This document shows positions 24,775-35,577 of a DNA stretch of 64,000 nucleotides, one piece after another. Under the pieces are notes generated by a model. The model saw only the letters and a program-made list of their open reading frames with translations, did no database searches and was not told where the DNA came from. Location: assembly GCA_036971475.1 (NCBI GenBank), contig JBAIZL010000002.1, positions 355,633,082 to 355,697,081 of the forward strand, written 5' to 3'. This DNA is from Prosapia bicincta (taxonomy: Eukaryota; Arthropoda; Insecta; Hemiptera; Cercopidae). Within the stretch, counting starts at the first letter, position 1. Each line of letters begins with the position of its first letter. A program made the position numbers and the translations under genes.

Positions 24775-24822
24775 GACCATCTGATGATGATGACATGGTC
24801 ATCGAATTGTACATAAGGGTTT
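24775..24822 (+). ncRNA. Hammerhead-ribozyme-like motif
   Basis: The core CTGATGA (24,781) is followed by a perfect stem II, GATGAC-ATG-GTCATC, then GAA, then TTGTACAT and A. Flanks ACC and AGGGT could form stem I. One change from the expected A after GAA may reduce activity. Confidence 0.5.
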
Positions 24823-25703
24823 AACCTAAGTAACTTGTTTTATTTGGTATTTTTTATTATTTTTGTGGTGTTGGGGTTTCTTTCCAATATTTTCATTGTA
24901 ACTATATTTGTCTTTTCTAATAATATTATTAGGTTTAAAAGGAAATATACACATTATATTTAATTCATATATTTTCCTTAACATTTGACCTAAACTTTTA
25001 GTAAATTATTTAAACAAATTAGGTTAACAAAATGTCTTTTTATCTACTACATCTTAACACATTTTTTACTTCCGTCTTTAAAATTGAATTTTTTAATTTG
25101 ATCTTTATAATATTTATGAATGAAACGTTTAGGATTATTATTCAAAATTGAATAATTTTTCACAGCTAGAAATTGTTTAGATGAAACGGTCGATCAGATA
25201 ACGTTAAAATCTTATAAGAAAGATTTTTTATGACTACTATTTTTACTTGACTAAAATGTGGAGACACAAAAATTACATTTATTCCTGAAAACGTATCACT
25301 TTTATAAAAATCTAATAAAAGCTTATCATTATCTTGCTTTATAAATAAAATTTGAAAAAAGTTTAATGCATAATTCCTCTCAATTTCATATGTTAAACGT
25401 AACCTTTCTTCAGCACAGTTCATACTATTAGAAACTTTAGGCTGATTTTTGTAACAATCCTATAACCTGTTTTAGAAAATGTATTAAATAAATTAAAAAT
25501 TATTTTCTTATTTTATTAGTAGAACCATTGTCTTATTTTTGAAAAGTTTTTTCATCACACAAGATACTATTCATCTTATCAACGTATGGTTTTTATGTAT
25601 CTATAGAGTACAATTACTTTATAATATAGTATATCAGTATTCAGTATAGTAGAATAACCCCGGTTTCTCAACGTTCTCAGTATTATAAAAAAGGAAGAAT
25701 TCC

Positions 25704-26745
25704 TTCCGGCGCTCTGTTTATCAGTCAGTGGTGCTTCCTTGATCAAACTATATTTTTTTTAATTTGATAACACGCCTCAGAAGGTTTAGCATCAATTAAC
25801 TCTGCACATCATTAACGAGAAAATTGATACCAAACAATGTAAAATTTATTGTCACTATACATGAGGTGATAACATGAAATAAAATTGTGTTACTGTATTG
25901 GCAATGTAATACGTCAATGTGACTAATAACTACTAAAGTAAAAATGGGTTGTTTAATATCATTTTTCTTGTAATTCTAAGTAGAATCAATATTTACTAAC
26001 TATTTTTAGTTAAAATTACAATTTAAAAAGTTAGAGTTTTGTTAGAAGGTACCACTAAATGACCAATGGAGCGGAAATACGGTCGGTCTCGGTCCGTCCT
26101 AATTCTCTGAGGTCGTAAGGGTGAATGTCCGTGCGTGCGGAAGAAACTGACATCAGTTATCAATATAATAATGAGAATATTAAACTATTAAATATAATTC
26201 TAATTCTATATATGGTTAATTTAATTGCAAAGAGTGAGATATGTGTTATGCAGGAAAAACTGGTAGACGTTTAGAAACGAGAATGAATGATCATAAAAAT
26301 CATAAAATATGATAAAAAAATATTATTACTTTATATGTGAACACAATAAAAAATTTATTACTGAACATTAAATATACTGGGATATTATAGATATTTTACA
26401 TAAGGAAATAGATTGTAAAATGAGGAATTTTGCTAAATTGTAGTGTGTATATATATGTATAAAGAAATTCATTGAATAAAATGATAGAATGAAATGATTT
26501 TCATCTTCATATGAAACTTTATAGTAGGGAAAACAAAAGTGAAATTCAACATTTTTGTATATACTTTTAGATGTACCTAGGTATTGTATGTATTATAACG
26601 ATTGCAGTTGTTTAGTGTTAAAATTGTGCCTCTGATATTAATTAGTATGGAAGAGTTTGGGTATGTATCTGTGATATGTCTACATTAGTTGTGATCAAAA
26701 TTTTGACTTGTCTAGTAGTGCAGTTTGAATTGTAGAGGTTATTAT
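25704..26745 (+). repeat. Arm B of the 1-kb inverted repeat with GIY-YIG remnant
   Basis: This is the reverse complement of 22,790-23,826, nearly collinear along its length. On the + strand at 26,240-26,305 it reads CKE, stop, then DMCYAGKTGRRLETRMNDH, the GIY-YIG core; the same stop occurs in arm A, so the copies share it by descent. Confidence 0.8.
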
Positions 26746-26749
26746 TTAC

Positions 26750-28440
26750 TAAGATTATTGAAATATTGGATTTTATTGTTTTAGAAGTATTGTTTATGAA
26801 TGTCAAAAACTGTAAATTATTGTTTAGTATTATAATGATAAAGTTTTAGCTATTGAAAAGGATTTTCAGGAGGGTAGAAATTCGAATAGTAGCGTGTATT
26901 TGTATTATCATGAATTGGTATGTGATATGTCATTTACCTTAAACACATTAAACAGTTATTTACAGACATCATATAAAGTTTATTGCAATTCTTAATTAAC
27001 TAACTGCTTATACATTAGTGAAAGAACCAACTAAGGCACTTTTTTTTAACATTTCTGAATGCTAAATTGCAGGTGAAATCAAATAATATAAAAAGATGAA
27101 ATTCTTGGAAAGTGGTCCTCTTTATGAAAACCCACAGGATACTAAAAAAAAGGACCAGATCAAATATCACGGTAAATAAGTGAATGTTAATTGAATATTG
27201 TGCATGTTGTAAGAAGACTTCACATAATATTACATAAACATACACAACATTCTATTTAGTAGTTAAATTTGGAACAGGTGTGTTGTGAAACATTTTTCAA
27301 TTATTTCCAACATAATTCCTATTTTAACATAGACTACTATTGGAAACATATTGCCTACGTCTACATTTAAAATGATAATTATTTGAAGTGTTAGGAAATG
27401 TGAGTTGTGGCATTGGAATATCATAAACTAACTCACCATGTTTTGTATAAAATAGGTAATTAAATAGAATCAAGTTTAATAATATGGAAACACATTTATT
27501 ATGAGTGAATAGAAATAGAGGCTATTTAAACCAATTAAACTATAAGTCCGTAAAATAATATATTGTACTATCCTACTTTTATTATAAACAGTAAATATAT
27601 TTTAGGATTTAAGCAATATCATGTTTGATATGCACTATTCAAAATTTAATAGTCATGAAAAATAAGAAACACAGTTTTTTTAGATTTTTGTATTTTGCAT
27701 TTGTCTTTAATGCAAAATATAATAGAAATGAAGTATTAGGGGATAAATCAGTTAAAAAAATTATTGTCTTTATGTATTCTTTATTTTCATAAATAAAGAT
27801 TTTTCTAAAAATGGTTAATCTGGCCCAGAGTATCGTTCTTCGTACGGGGTTGACTTATATTTGTATTGGTTTAATTTGTATGGGTATTTGGGTTGAATTT
27901 AACTTACTGAAATTAAATCTCAATAAATATATCAAACTATAAACTTACCGATTACTATCTTGAGAAACCAAGAGAAGGAAAAGCTTCTGCTTGTAACATG
28001 ACATTTGGAAAGTATAACAAGCCTTGAAGTAAGAATAACAACAAACAGTTACTATGAACTGTTTAATTGTGTTTAAAAGTAACTTTTACATGTGATACAT
28101 GTGTTAGTAACACATTTACTACCAGCTGATGAAGCTAAGTATATAATGGTGTATAAATAATTGAGTGTTAAGAGAGTTTTCAAGGCCACTGGAGTGGTGC
28201 TCTGATAGAATTTCTAAAGAAAAATAGAAAAATAAAATTTTTTTAAATAGAGACTCTAAGAATGCCCATAAAAAATTTCAGCCCAATGAATCCAGTGTTT
28301 TTTATAATATATATATATTGTATTCCTTGTATAAAATTTATTTTCCCTATTATTATAGGGTTAAATATATAGCCTATGTTTTGATACTACTTTCATAAAC
28401 AGGTATTTATAATTTTTTAATTGTCCTGATACGTTTTATT
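26750..28440. other. Unassigned AT-rich stretch upstream of the recombinase exons
   Basis: No recognisable coding sequence. A missing upstream exon of the recombinase gene, ending in phase 1, could lie here or further left; I could not identify it. Confidence 0.4.
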
Positions 28441-28444
28441 ATCT

Positions 28445-28592
28445 TATATACGTGAAGCGTTTCGATGACTTGGAGCACAAGCATTCTGAAACTTATAAGT
28501 ATTTTGGACAGTAAAAATTTAGTCATGGAACTATGTGGTACTTATAAGTTTGAGAATGCTGATGCTGCAAATCATCGAAAAGCTTCACGAAT
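28445..28592. repeat. Foldback (imperfect palindrome)
   Basis: The left arm GTGAAGCGTTTCGATGA pairs with TCATCGAAAAGCTTCACG at the right, and ACTTATAAGTA pairs with TACTTATAAGT nearer the centre. The arms are about 50 bp with a 35-bp loop. It is a MITE-like foldback, 200 bp upstream of the first Tudor-like exon. Confidence 0.75.
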
Positions 28593-28794
28593 TTAACATA
28601 GTAAAAGTGTATTAGGTAAAATAAAAAAATATGTATTCTTGTTTATGGAAATAGTATTCAACCATATATATATAAGTTTCGTTTGTGTCATGGTGTCTTG
28701 TTACTCTATTAACTTCAAGTAAAATTATACTTATACATACTACTTTATTTATAACTCCTATACCACTCATATAATATGTATATTCCCTTTTCAG

Positions 28795-28953
28795 AATACG
28801 AGGATAAAGTAATTGTTATGTTCATAGAGGACTATACTAAGTACTCTTGTTCTTTATCAAAAGTGAAAAACAAAACAAGTCTTAAAGTTGGAGATAAGAG
28901 AAAGGTAAAATGGCGAGATGGGTTTTATTACCCTGCAACAATTTTAAGTATAG
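28795..28953 (+). CDS. Tudor-like exon 1 of the zinc-finger/tyrosine-recombinase gene
   Basis: The acceptor TTTTCAG ends at 28,794 and the donor GTGAGT starts at 28,954. The 159-nt exon starts with two bases of a split codon and ends with one (phase 1 to phase 1). It encodes YEDKVIVMFIEDYTKYSC, a linker, and LKVGDKRKVKWRDGFYYPAT then ILSI. The pattern (V)KW.DG..YPA.IL is that of small Tudor/SGF29-like chromatin-reader barrels that bind methylated Lys or Arg; ligand binding is inferred only. The next exon encodes a second copy of the same module, so this is a tandem pair. At least one upstream exon is needed for the start codon and phase. Confidence 0.7.
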
Positions 28954-29327
28954 GTGAGTGTAAATACGTATTATAAAAAATGCATATATAAATATGTATT
29001 AAACAGTATTGAAATATATATTCAAAGTTGCGCATACAATTATGAGTTAGGGATTATATAACGAGAATCTTGATTGGTTTATCCTGGCGAGTAGGCTTTT
29101 GCAATCATATCAAAACAAGCAAAATTTATTTCAATTATTGAAAATTTTTAATAATTTTTATTATTTAAAAAGTATTTTTCCTAAAAATATCTATTGTTTC
29201 AACGTTTGCCTTAATTAACGTTTTCTCTTATCCAGCCTACATCAAAATCAACCGATGATGATTGAAATATATGAAATAAAAATTGAAACTTCACTAATTT
29301 GGAAATATTTTTATTACTTCTTTTCAG

Positions 29328-29480
29328 ATGGTAATAGGGTTAAAGTTATCTATAAGGATAAAGTTAAATATACCACTTCAATAGCAAATATAAAAGACAG
29401 TTCATCTTTACTAACGGGAGATATAAGGATGGTAAAATGGAAAGATGGTGACTGGTATCCTGCACGCATTTTAAAATTAC
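29328..29480 (+). CDS. Tudor-like exon 2 of the zinc-finger/tyrosine-recombinase gene
   Basis: The acceptor TTTTCAG ends at 29,327 and the donor GTAAGT starts at 29,481. The 153-nt exon is again phase 1 to phase 1: the last G of the previous exon plus AT gives Asp (DGNRVKVIYKDKVKY), and it ends GDIRMVKWKDGDWYPARILK plus Leu and one base. It is a clear duplicate of the preceding module; the W.DG.(W/Y)YPA core is shared. The split codon is completed by CT at 30,280 to give Pro. Identical phases let these exons be duplicated without frame loss. The following intron holds the palindromic hammerhead-bearing element at 29,548-29,946. Confidence 0.7.
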
Positions 29481-29579
29481 GTAAGTGTTTCATCTTAATA
29501 TTAGTTACCAAAATATTCATGATAATATTTAGTAATATTTTATATAAAACCCAATAACCACAAAATAACTTTATTTATT

Positions 29580-29628
29580 CACTTTATGTACATTTCAGTT
29601 ACAAGGTAACCATCTTCAGAAGTAGTGA
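29580..29628 (-). ncRNA. Hammerhead-ribozyme-like motif
   Basis: On the minus strand: CTGAAGA (29,619-29,613), stem II GTTAC-CTT-GTAAC, GAA, then the palindrome ATGTACAT as a short stem III, then A at the cleavage position. Flanking ACTT and AAGT can form stem I. All positions of the CUGANGA...GAAA core are kept. Confidence 0.6.
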
Positions 29629-29857
29629 ACAAAGAATTAGTTTAATTTAAAACGTAACATTTATAGCAATAAAATATTGAGATTATAAATTTAATTCTTA
29701 TTTTGTCTTAAACATTGTCACTTAGAATCAGCTGATTTTTAATTTAATTAATCAAAGAATATAAAAGTGAATTAGGAATAGGCCCTTTGTCACAATTTAT
29801 AACCTCAATATTTTATTGCTATATATGTTACGTTTTAAATTAAATTAATTCTTTGTT

Positions 29858-29907
29858 CAGTACTTCTGAAGATGGTTACCTTGTAACTGAAATGTACATA
29901 AAGTGAA
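29858..29907 (+). ncRNA. Hammerhead-ribozyme-like motif (mirror copy)
   Basis: On the plus strand: ACTT, CTGAAGA (29,866-29,872), GTTAC-CTT-GTAAC, GAA, ATGTACAT, A, then AAGT. It is the same motif as the copy at 29,580, in the opposite orientation. A palindromic stem III this short is typical of hammerheads that act best as dimers, a property known for retroelement hammerheads. Confidence 0.6.
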
Positions 29908-30279
29908 TAAATAAAGTTATTTTGTGGTAATTGAGTTTATTATATAAAATATTATAACATAGGCCACAGTTGCTCAAGAAATCATTATAATATTTAGTGT
30001 ATACTATTTAAAAATTAAATATATCCTACACTATAATAGTGTACATCATCATTATAATATACATTATAGATAGTCTACTCGTAAACAAAATGCATTCGAT
30101 ATTTTAAACTAAAACATATTTATTAAATTTTGTTATTTTAGGCCTATCAAACAAGTTCCAATATCGATGCGACCTTTATCATTTATACTTATCATTTATA
30201 CCAAAGTTGAACATATTTACCATATTATTAAACCTGTATTTTAAATTTCTATTTAATTATAATTTGTTACGTTTCACAG

Positions 30280-32678
30280 CTTCCAAGAAATTCCAAACCA
30301 AAAACGAAACTCCTACTGCTTCATCCCAACCTACAAGAAAAAGGCATTTCTCTTACAAAGCCACCAAATATGGAAAATATTCAAATACTCTATCATTAAA
30401 AGACTCTAATGAAAAAAGCCGGAATAATGTAGACGAGGTGGATAATAACTATCTACATTTACAAAATTCTCCTGCAGTAGGAATAAATCCTAAGTTAGAT
30501 CTTCATGCTGATAAGTCAACAGACATGATAGAATTACAACAAAATTTCGAAAATAAAAATTTACCGAACGTGATAAAATATTCCAACATCTCAGAAGCTG
30601 ATCATATATCTACTAATTATCAAATTAATTTATTATCAGTTGAAGATTTAAATTTGTCCACAAATAATTTTGAAAGTAAAAATGTTCTTGTAGAAAGTCC
30701 TATTATAAATAAAGTTACAAATGTAATACTAAACAAAACAGACATTACTTCATCTGAAAGCCCCTTTATATATGGCAACGCTGCTATAAACAAAGCTGGC
30801 AGTTATGAAAATTTGGACGAAACCCAAACTATAACTGTGCTAAATGAATCATTTAATGGTCTAAATCAGTTTTCTGAAATTAAAGAAGGCAATAATTTGA
30901 AACTAGAAAATAGCTTTCGACGTGATAATCAGCAGCCTTTTATAACACCAACTAAAATCAACCAATCTATTAGGGAACCTGAGGAGAATTGTTCTTTACA
31001 AGAGTCGCCTCTAAATATTGCTTGTACCAATAATAAGGGTGGAATTAGAAAGTGGGACAAGAGACAATGTTGCATTTACTGCAAAAAACTTGTTACAAAA
31101 CTGCCTAGACATTTCGAACAAAAGCACAGTAGAGAAGAAGAAGTTATAGCTTTTATGAGTCTAGCTCCTTTTAGTTTTGAACGAACAAAAATTTTAGACA
31201 GATTAAGAAGTAGCGGAAATTATATTCACAACAATACAGTAATTGAAGAAAAGAAAGGAACAATAATTCCTCAACGAAGACAGGCCGAACCTCCGTCACC
31301 TTCAAAATTAGTTCCCTGCTTACTTTGCAACAAATATTTCAATAAAAAGACGCTTTATAGGCATTATAAAAAATGTCAACTGAGAATTGGAAGTAATACT
31401 TGCAGATCTGGACGTACCAGTTATTCGCAAAAAATAAAACAAGCAGTCGCTAAAAATGCAGAACATATGCTACCATCCACTGAAGTGGAAGAGTATTTGT
31501 TTCTTTTAAAAGAAAATATTTTAACTGGAATGATAGAAGACGACATTTTTAATGTGATATGTTCTGACCATATAATTCTGCTATATGGAGCAGAAATGTA
31601 TGAAAAATATGTCCACCTTCCTCAGCATAAGCATTACATAAGAAACAAACTTCGAGAAATAGCGAGATTTTTAATAGAAATGAAAAAAATAGACCGAGAC
31701 TTATTACACTTAAGTGGCGTATTTAGGCCAGAAATATTTGACAAAATTGTTACTGCAACAAAAACGTTAGGGCAATTTAATGAAGTAAATAATACTTTTA
31801 AAATTCCAAGTCTCGCAAAAAAAACTGGCGAAAATATTTTAAAATGTGCAGCAATTTGCAAAAAAAATTCTATTAAAAATAATGATGAAAAAACCCGGAA
31901 TAATATAGACAATTTCTTAGTGATTTATAATGAAGAATGGCCGTCAAAAATTGCATCTAAAGCACTTACTACACTTTACGAAGCCCGATTTAACCGAGGA
32001 GATGAGCTCCCTGATTCAGATGACATGAAAAAAATAAAGCAGTTGATGGAGTCGGAAAAAATTAAAGTAATGAATAATATTAGAAATGAAGTATCAACTA
32101 TTAATTATATCAGCTTAACTAAAATGGCTCTTATTTCTATAATTATTTTCAATAGGAAACGTTCAGGTGACGCACACAGGTTAACCGTATCATCCTATAA
32201 GGAAAGAAATACGGAACCATTGCACGCCGACGTTTTGAAAAGCCTGCCGACCAGCGAACAAGAAATTGTGAAAACATTTTCTAGGATTGAAACGCGAGGT
32301 AAGAGGGGACGTAGAATACCAATTTTACTTACACCAAGCATGAAGGAAATGACTGAAACAATTTTAAACATACGATTAAGAGTTGGAGTTCTAAAAGAAA
32401 ATCCCTTTTTGTTTGCCATTCCCGGAACGGCAAATTCGTTCTACAGGGGATCTGATGTAATAAGGGAATTTAGGACAAAAGCCGGAACAAAACATCCCAA
32501 AAAAATTACCACAACATCTTTACGAAAGGAAGTTGCAACCTTATCAGCTGTTTGTGGGTTATCCGAAATTGATATAGAAAAGTTAGCAACTTTCTTAGGC
32601 CATGACATTAAAACCCACAGGGAACATTACAGGCTTCCAGAAGCCACTTTCCAAACTGCTAAAGTGTCTCAATTTTGA
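30280..32678 (+). CDS. Zinc-finger/tyrosine-recombinase protein, main exon
   Basis: The exon begins after TTTCACAG at 30,279; the open frame reaches back to 30,207 but that part is intron. Residue numbers below count from 30,207. Residues 30-280 are Asn/Ser/Glu rich and probably disordered. Two zinc fingers follow: C289-x2-C292-x9-H302-x4-H307 and C371-x2-C374-x11-H386-x3-C390. The C-terminal part is a tyrosine-recombinase (phage-integrase fold) domain: FNRKRSGDAHRL holds the first Arg (R650 or R652), RGKRGRRIPILLT the beta-hairpin Lys, TTTSLRKEVATL the second Arg (R773, with Ser or Thr where His is usual), FLGHDI the His (H799), and HREHYRLPE the Tyr nucleophile (Y808). This layout resembles Crypton-type and related metazoan recombinase ORFs. 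It could be a mobile-element recombinase or a domesticated copy; the Tudor-like exons upstream are unusual for an element. Confidence 0.8.
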
Positions 32679-32855
32679 AGGCGAATTCTCGATCGGAACG
32701 TAACAGATATCAAGAATGACAATCACGTGTCCCAACAGGATAATAATTTGGAACAAATTCCTAATAAAGTTAATGCGGAAATATTCATTGATAACAGTGT
32801 CGAGGAAAATGAATTAAAAATAAAACCAGTTTACAGACCACTTCTTTTCTTATAA
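32679..32855 (+). other. In-frame open extension after the recombinase TGA stop
   Basis: In the same frame as the recombinase, 58 further codons are open after TGA (32,676-32,678) and end at TAA 32,853-32,855. The sequence starts RRILDRNVTDIK and ends KIKPVYRPLLFL, with the Asn/Asp/Glu-rich composition of the gene itself. The TGA is followed by AGG, which is not a classic readthrough context. A nonsense mutation in this copy is the simplest reading. Confidence 0.55.
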
Positions 32856-33093
32856 TTTAGCTGCCCTATTATATATAATCAATGTATCATTTTATAACTT
32901 GAATATGTAGGATTATGTCTCTAATGTAAATATTATTTTTTTAATTAGTTATTTTACAAGTTTTATCATGTAGTATTTAAAACAATTTTATTGTTTGTAA
33001 TCTTTTTAGTTGTACAAAAGTTAATTACTGTCTTTTACATTACACTCCTGTCGTATTTAGATACATTTGTTATCATTTATTTGTGTGCAAAAA

Positions 33094-33099
33094 AATAAA
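33094..33099 (+). promoter_or_regulatory. Candidate polyadenylation signal
   Basis: AATAAA lies 416 bp after the recombinase stop, followed by a T-rich stretch. In such AT-rich DNA the motif is common, so this is only a plausible end for the transcript. Confidence 0.3.
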
Positions 33100-33129
33100 A
33101 TTTTATACCACAATTTGTGAATAATTAAA

Positions 33130-33700
33130 TTCGACAGTTTTCAAGAATATTTTATTAAGTTAAGTAAGTAGTTAATCGTTAAAATAGATATTTATAGTAT
33201 GTTGCGAAAAGGTTTATCTTATAGGTTATTGAAAATGTACGTTTATAGTTTAATAACTTTATCTGAATAGTATTATTGTTTTCTATTTCATATTTAGTAC
33301 CACTTATATTTGTTTTCGTAAATTTTCTATTCTATAATTTCTGTTTAGGCTCTTTAAACTATTTACTACTGAGAACAATAAAAAAATCACAGTAATACTA
33401 TATTGATTTTCTCGTAGCCTATCTCCCACTGTGTTTTCATTTACTCAGAACGCCATTTTCATCAGCAAAATAAATTACCTTCCTATGGATATAGACTACA
33501 CATATGAAAAATAATTTATGTAGGATTTTTTTAATGTTAATAATCTGTAAGTAACCCTAACGTTATTTAAGCATATTATTATGTAATACTATTAACCCAG
33601 TACTATAAATACATTGAGAATGTTTTATAACATCAAGGAGTGTAGGCCTACTTGTGGTTGTTAGTTAATTAATTGTTTTTATTGAAACATAAATAATATT
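33130..33700 (+). repeat. Left member of a second inverted pair
   Basis: Its reverse complement recurs at about 41,950-42,450. Shared runs in opposite orientation include CAGTAATACTATATTGATTT, TATGGATATAGACTACA, TTATGTAGG with AATAATCTGTAAGT, and TGAGAATGTTTTATAACATC. It starts just downstream of the recombinase gene. Confidence 0.75.
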
Positions 33701-33704
33701 TTTT

Positions 33705-35390
33705 AAATTGAGATGTGTAGTTTGCTAAATGCCTAAATGTCCTACAAAATATAAAATTATAAACAAATTTATTGCTGTGTAAACCTCAGTTAAATATTTA
33801 AACATAGAACAAAGGAATTGATTAAAATAATTTCATCAAACTTATTGGCTTATTATAACATTTAAAAACTAGAAAAATGTAGTTTAAAGGAAAATAATCA
33901 AGCCTTTACCTTGAGAGTCTGATATCACTTATATGCTACAACACAGATGATTTATCCATATAGCAATTACACAGTCACTTATAACTAAGTCAACTAATTT
34001 CTCAACAGTACACTGTTAAATTCAGTTTATATTAAACCGGGCTTGGTAACTCGCTTTAACTTTACGGCGTGTCATCGTCCTTTAATGATTAAATTTAGAA
34101 CCTCTGGCATACATTATTCACTTGATAAACCGATGACGTTGTCCATTTTATACTTTCCGATATTATGTCCACTGTTACAAAAGAGGAATCTACTATTCTG
34201 AAATATAATTATTCCGGTCACTACCTAACTCACTGTCGTTAGTCTATGACTCTCAACCCAATATAGTAACTAAAATATTTGTTAAACTGGACAACAGGTG
34301 TTTCCCCACTCCCACCCTTTACCTGTCTTTGTCTTTTGTCACGTGTTAACGCCTTTCTTACTATTTGTGAAAGTACTTAGGGAAATACGTCTATCCGAAT
34401 GTCTTTTTTAATGTCTGTGATCGTCTCAATGTCAAAAGCCTTTACAGATTAGTAAATTTTACAAAACAAATCAAATAATTGATTTATGTTCTCAATATAG
34501 CAATAACTGTATTTGAATGTAGCCTTCATAGGCAGCGGACTAAAAGGCCGTACTCCAGATTCTATAAAGAATATTTAAGAGTAGTTGTAAAAACCAAATT
34601 AAATTTTACAGTAGGACCCTAAGGGATTTGTACTATGACCTCTCTAAGGTTTTACTTTTTGTTCATTGTTTAATATTTTAAATCAAACAGAAGAAATCTC
34701 GACAAGTTAGTGTAAAATTTCGAGCCGAAGGAACTGGTCCGGTTATTTATTTTCATAGATAAGGAGAAACAACAGTGTTGCAACAACTAATATCAGTAGG
34801 AGTACTAGATCTTAAGTATTAATTTGACGGAAGGATGTAGAAAGAGTAAAGCGGTTTAGTAGTGTTTTTTTTTAATGTTATTTTGCACATAATTGATTAG
34901 CAAAATTTCGGTGCCAACCAAATTGTTACGGTTTATAAATCAAGCGATTAAGAAGGAAGAACGCTGACACTGAGGACTATAAAGACACAGATATTCCAAA
35001 GAAGAATGCACATGGGACTCCTACTGGATGGACGGAAACAATACAAACAACTTGCTTTCATTCAATAAATTCATAAAATAAATAATATTACAGAAGTAAA
35101 TAAAGAATTTTCAAGGATAAAATGTAATATTTCGTATACCTATAGTGGGACGGACAGTTTGTCAAGTGTGGAAATTCTGTCATCAAACGACAACAATAAT
35201 CTTTGAAAAGTGCAGTGAGTTACGACCAATAACCTAACACCAACACCTAAGAAACAAAACTGAAATTATATTTCGATAAACATTTAAAACATTTAAAAAT
35301 TATGATAATGATGACCTTTCGGAAAATAATTTGCTTCCATTATGAGGCCTAAGTACATGGTAATCCAAATTGTGTCATACGTAAAAATAC
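33705..35390. other. Unassigned AT-rich stretch
   Basis: No open frame of note and no recognised repeat end. Confidence 0.5.
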
Positions 35391-35392
35391 GA

Positions 35393-35577
35393 AAACCATA
35401 ACTATTACTAAAAATACAAAAACCTGACATACATTAAAAATGACTTTACCAAATACATGAAGATTATTTTTGATAACTTCCACTTTCTGATTTAGATTTT
35501 TTGAAAAGAACTAAATTTTATAAAACAAATTGCTGTTAGCAATGGATAAAGTCCCACATTGTTAGACAATATTTCAA
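35393..35577 (+). repeat. Direct repeat flanking a Tigger fragment, left copy
   Basis: It starts AAACCATAACTATTACTAAA and ends near GTTAGACAATATTTCAA; the right copy is at 35,984-36,168 with few differences. Its last 100 bp also match 20,230-20,330. Confidence 0.85.

Larger units (their letters stand above)
24553..24893. mobile_element. Palindromic element with two hammerhead-like ends
   Basis: Inverted arms start AATATTGTAACGAACCCCAA at the left and end TTGGGGTTTC...CAATATT at the right, with matching inner sequence ACCACAAAA, ACCAAATAAAACAAGTTA and the CATCAGA region. Each arm contains a CTGATGA followed by a hairpin, on opposite strands (24,658-24,664 minus; 24,781-24,787 plus). No protein is encoded. 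Confidence 0.8.
29548..29946. mobile_element. Palindromic element with two hammerhead-like ends, inside an intron
   Basis: The left arm starts AACCACAAAATAACTTTATT and the right arm ends as its complement (AATAAAGTTATTTTGTGGT). The arms share GTACATTTCAGTTACAAGG, TTTAAAACGTAACAT and GCAATAAAATATTGAG, about 170 bp each with a 60-bp centre. Hammerhead-like motifs lie in both arms on opposite strands. It interrupts the second intron of the recombinase gene and does not disturb its splice sites. Confidence 0.85.
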
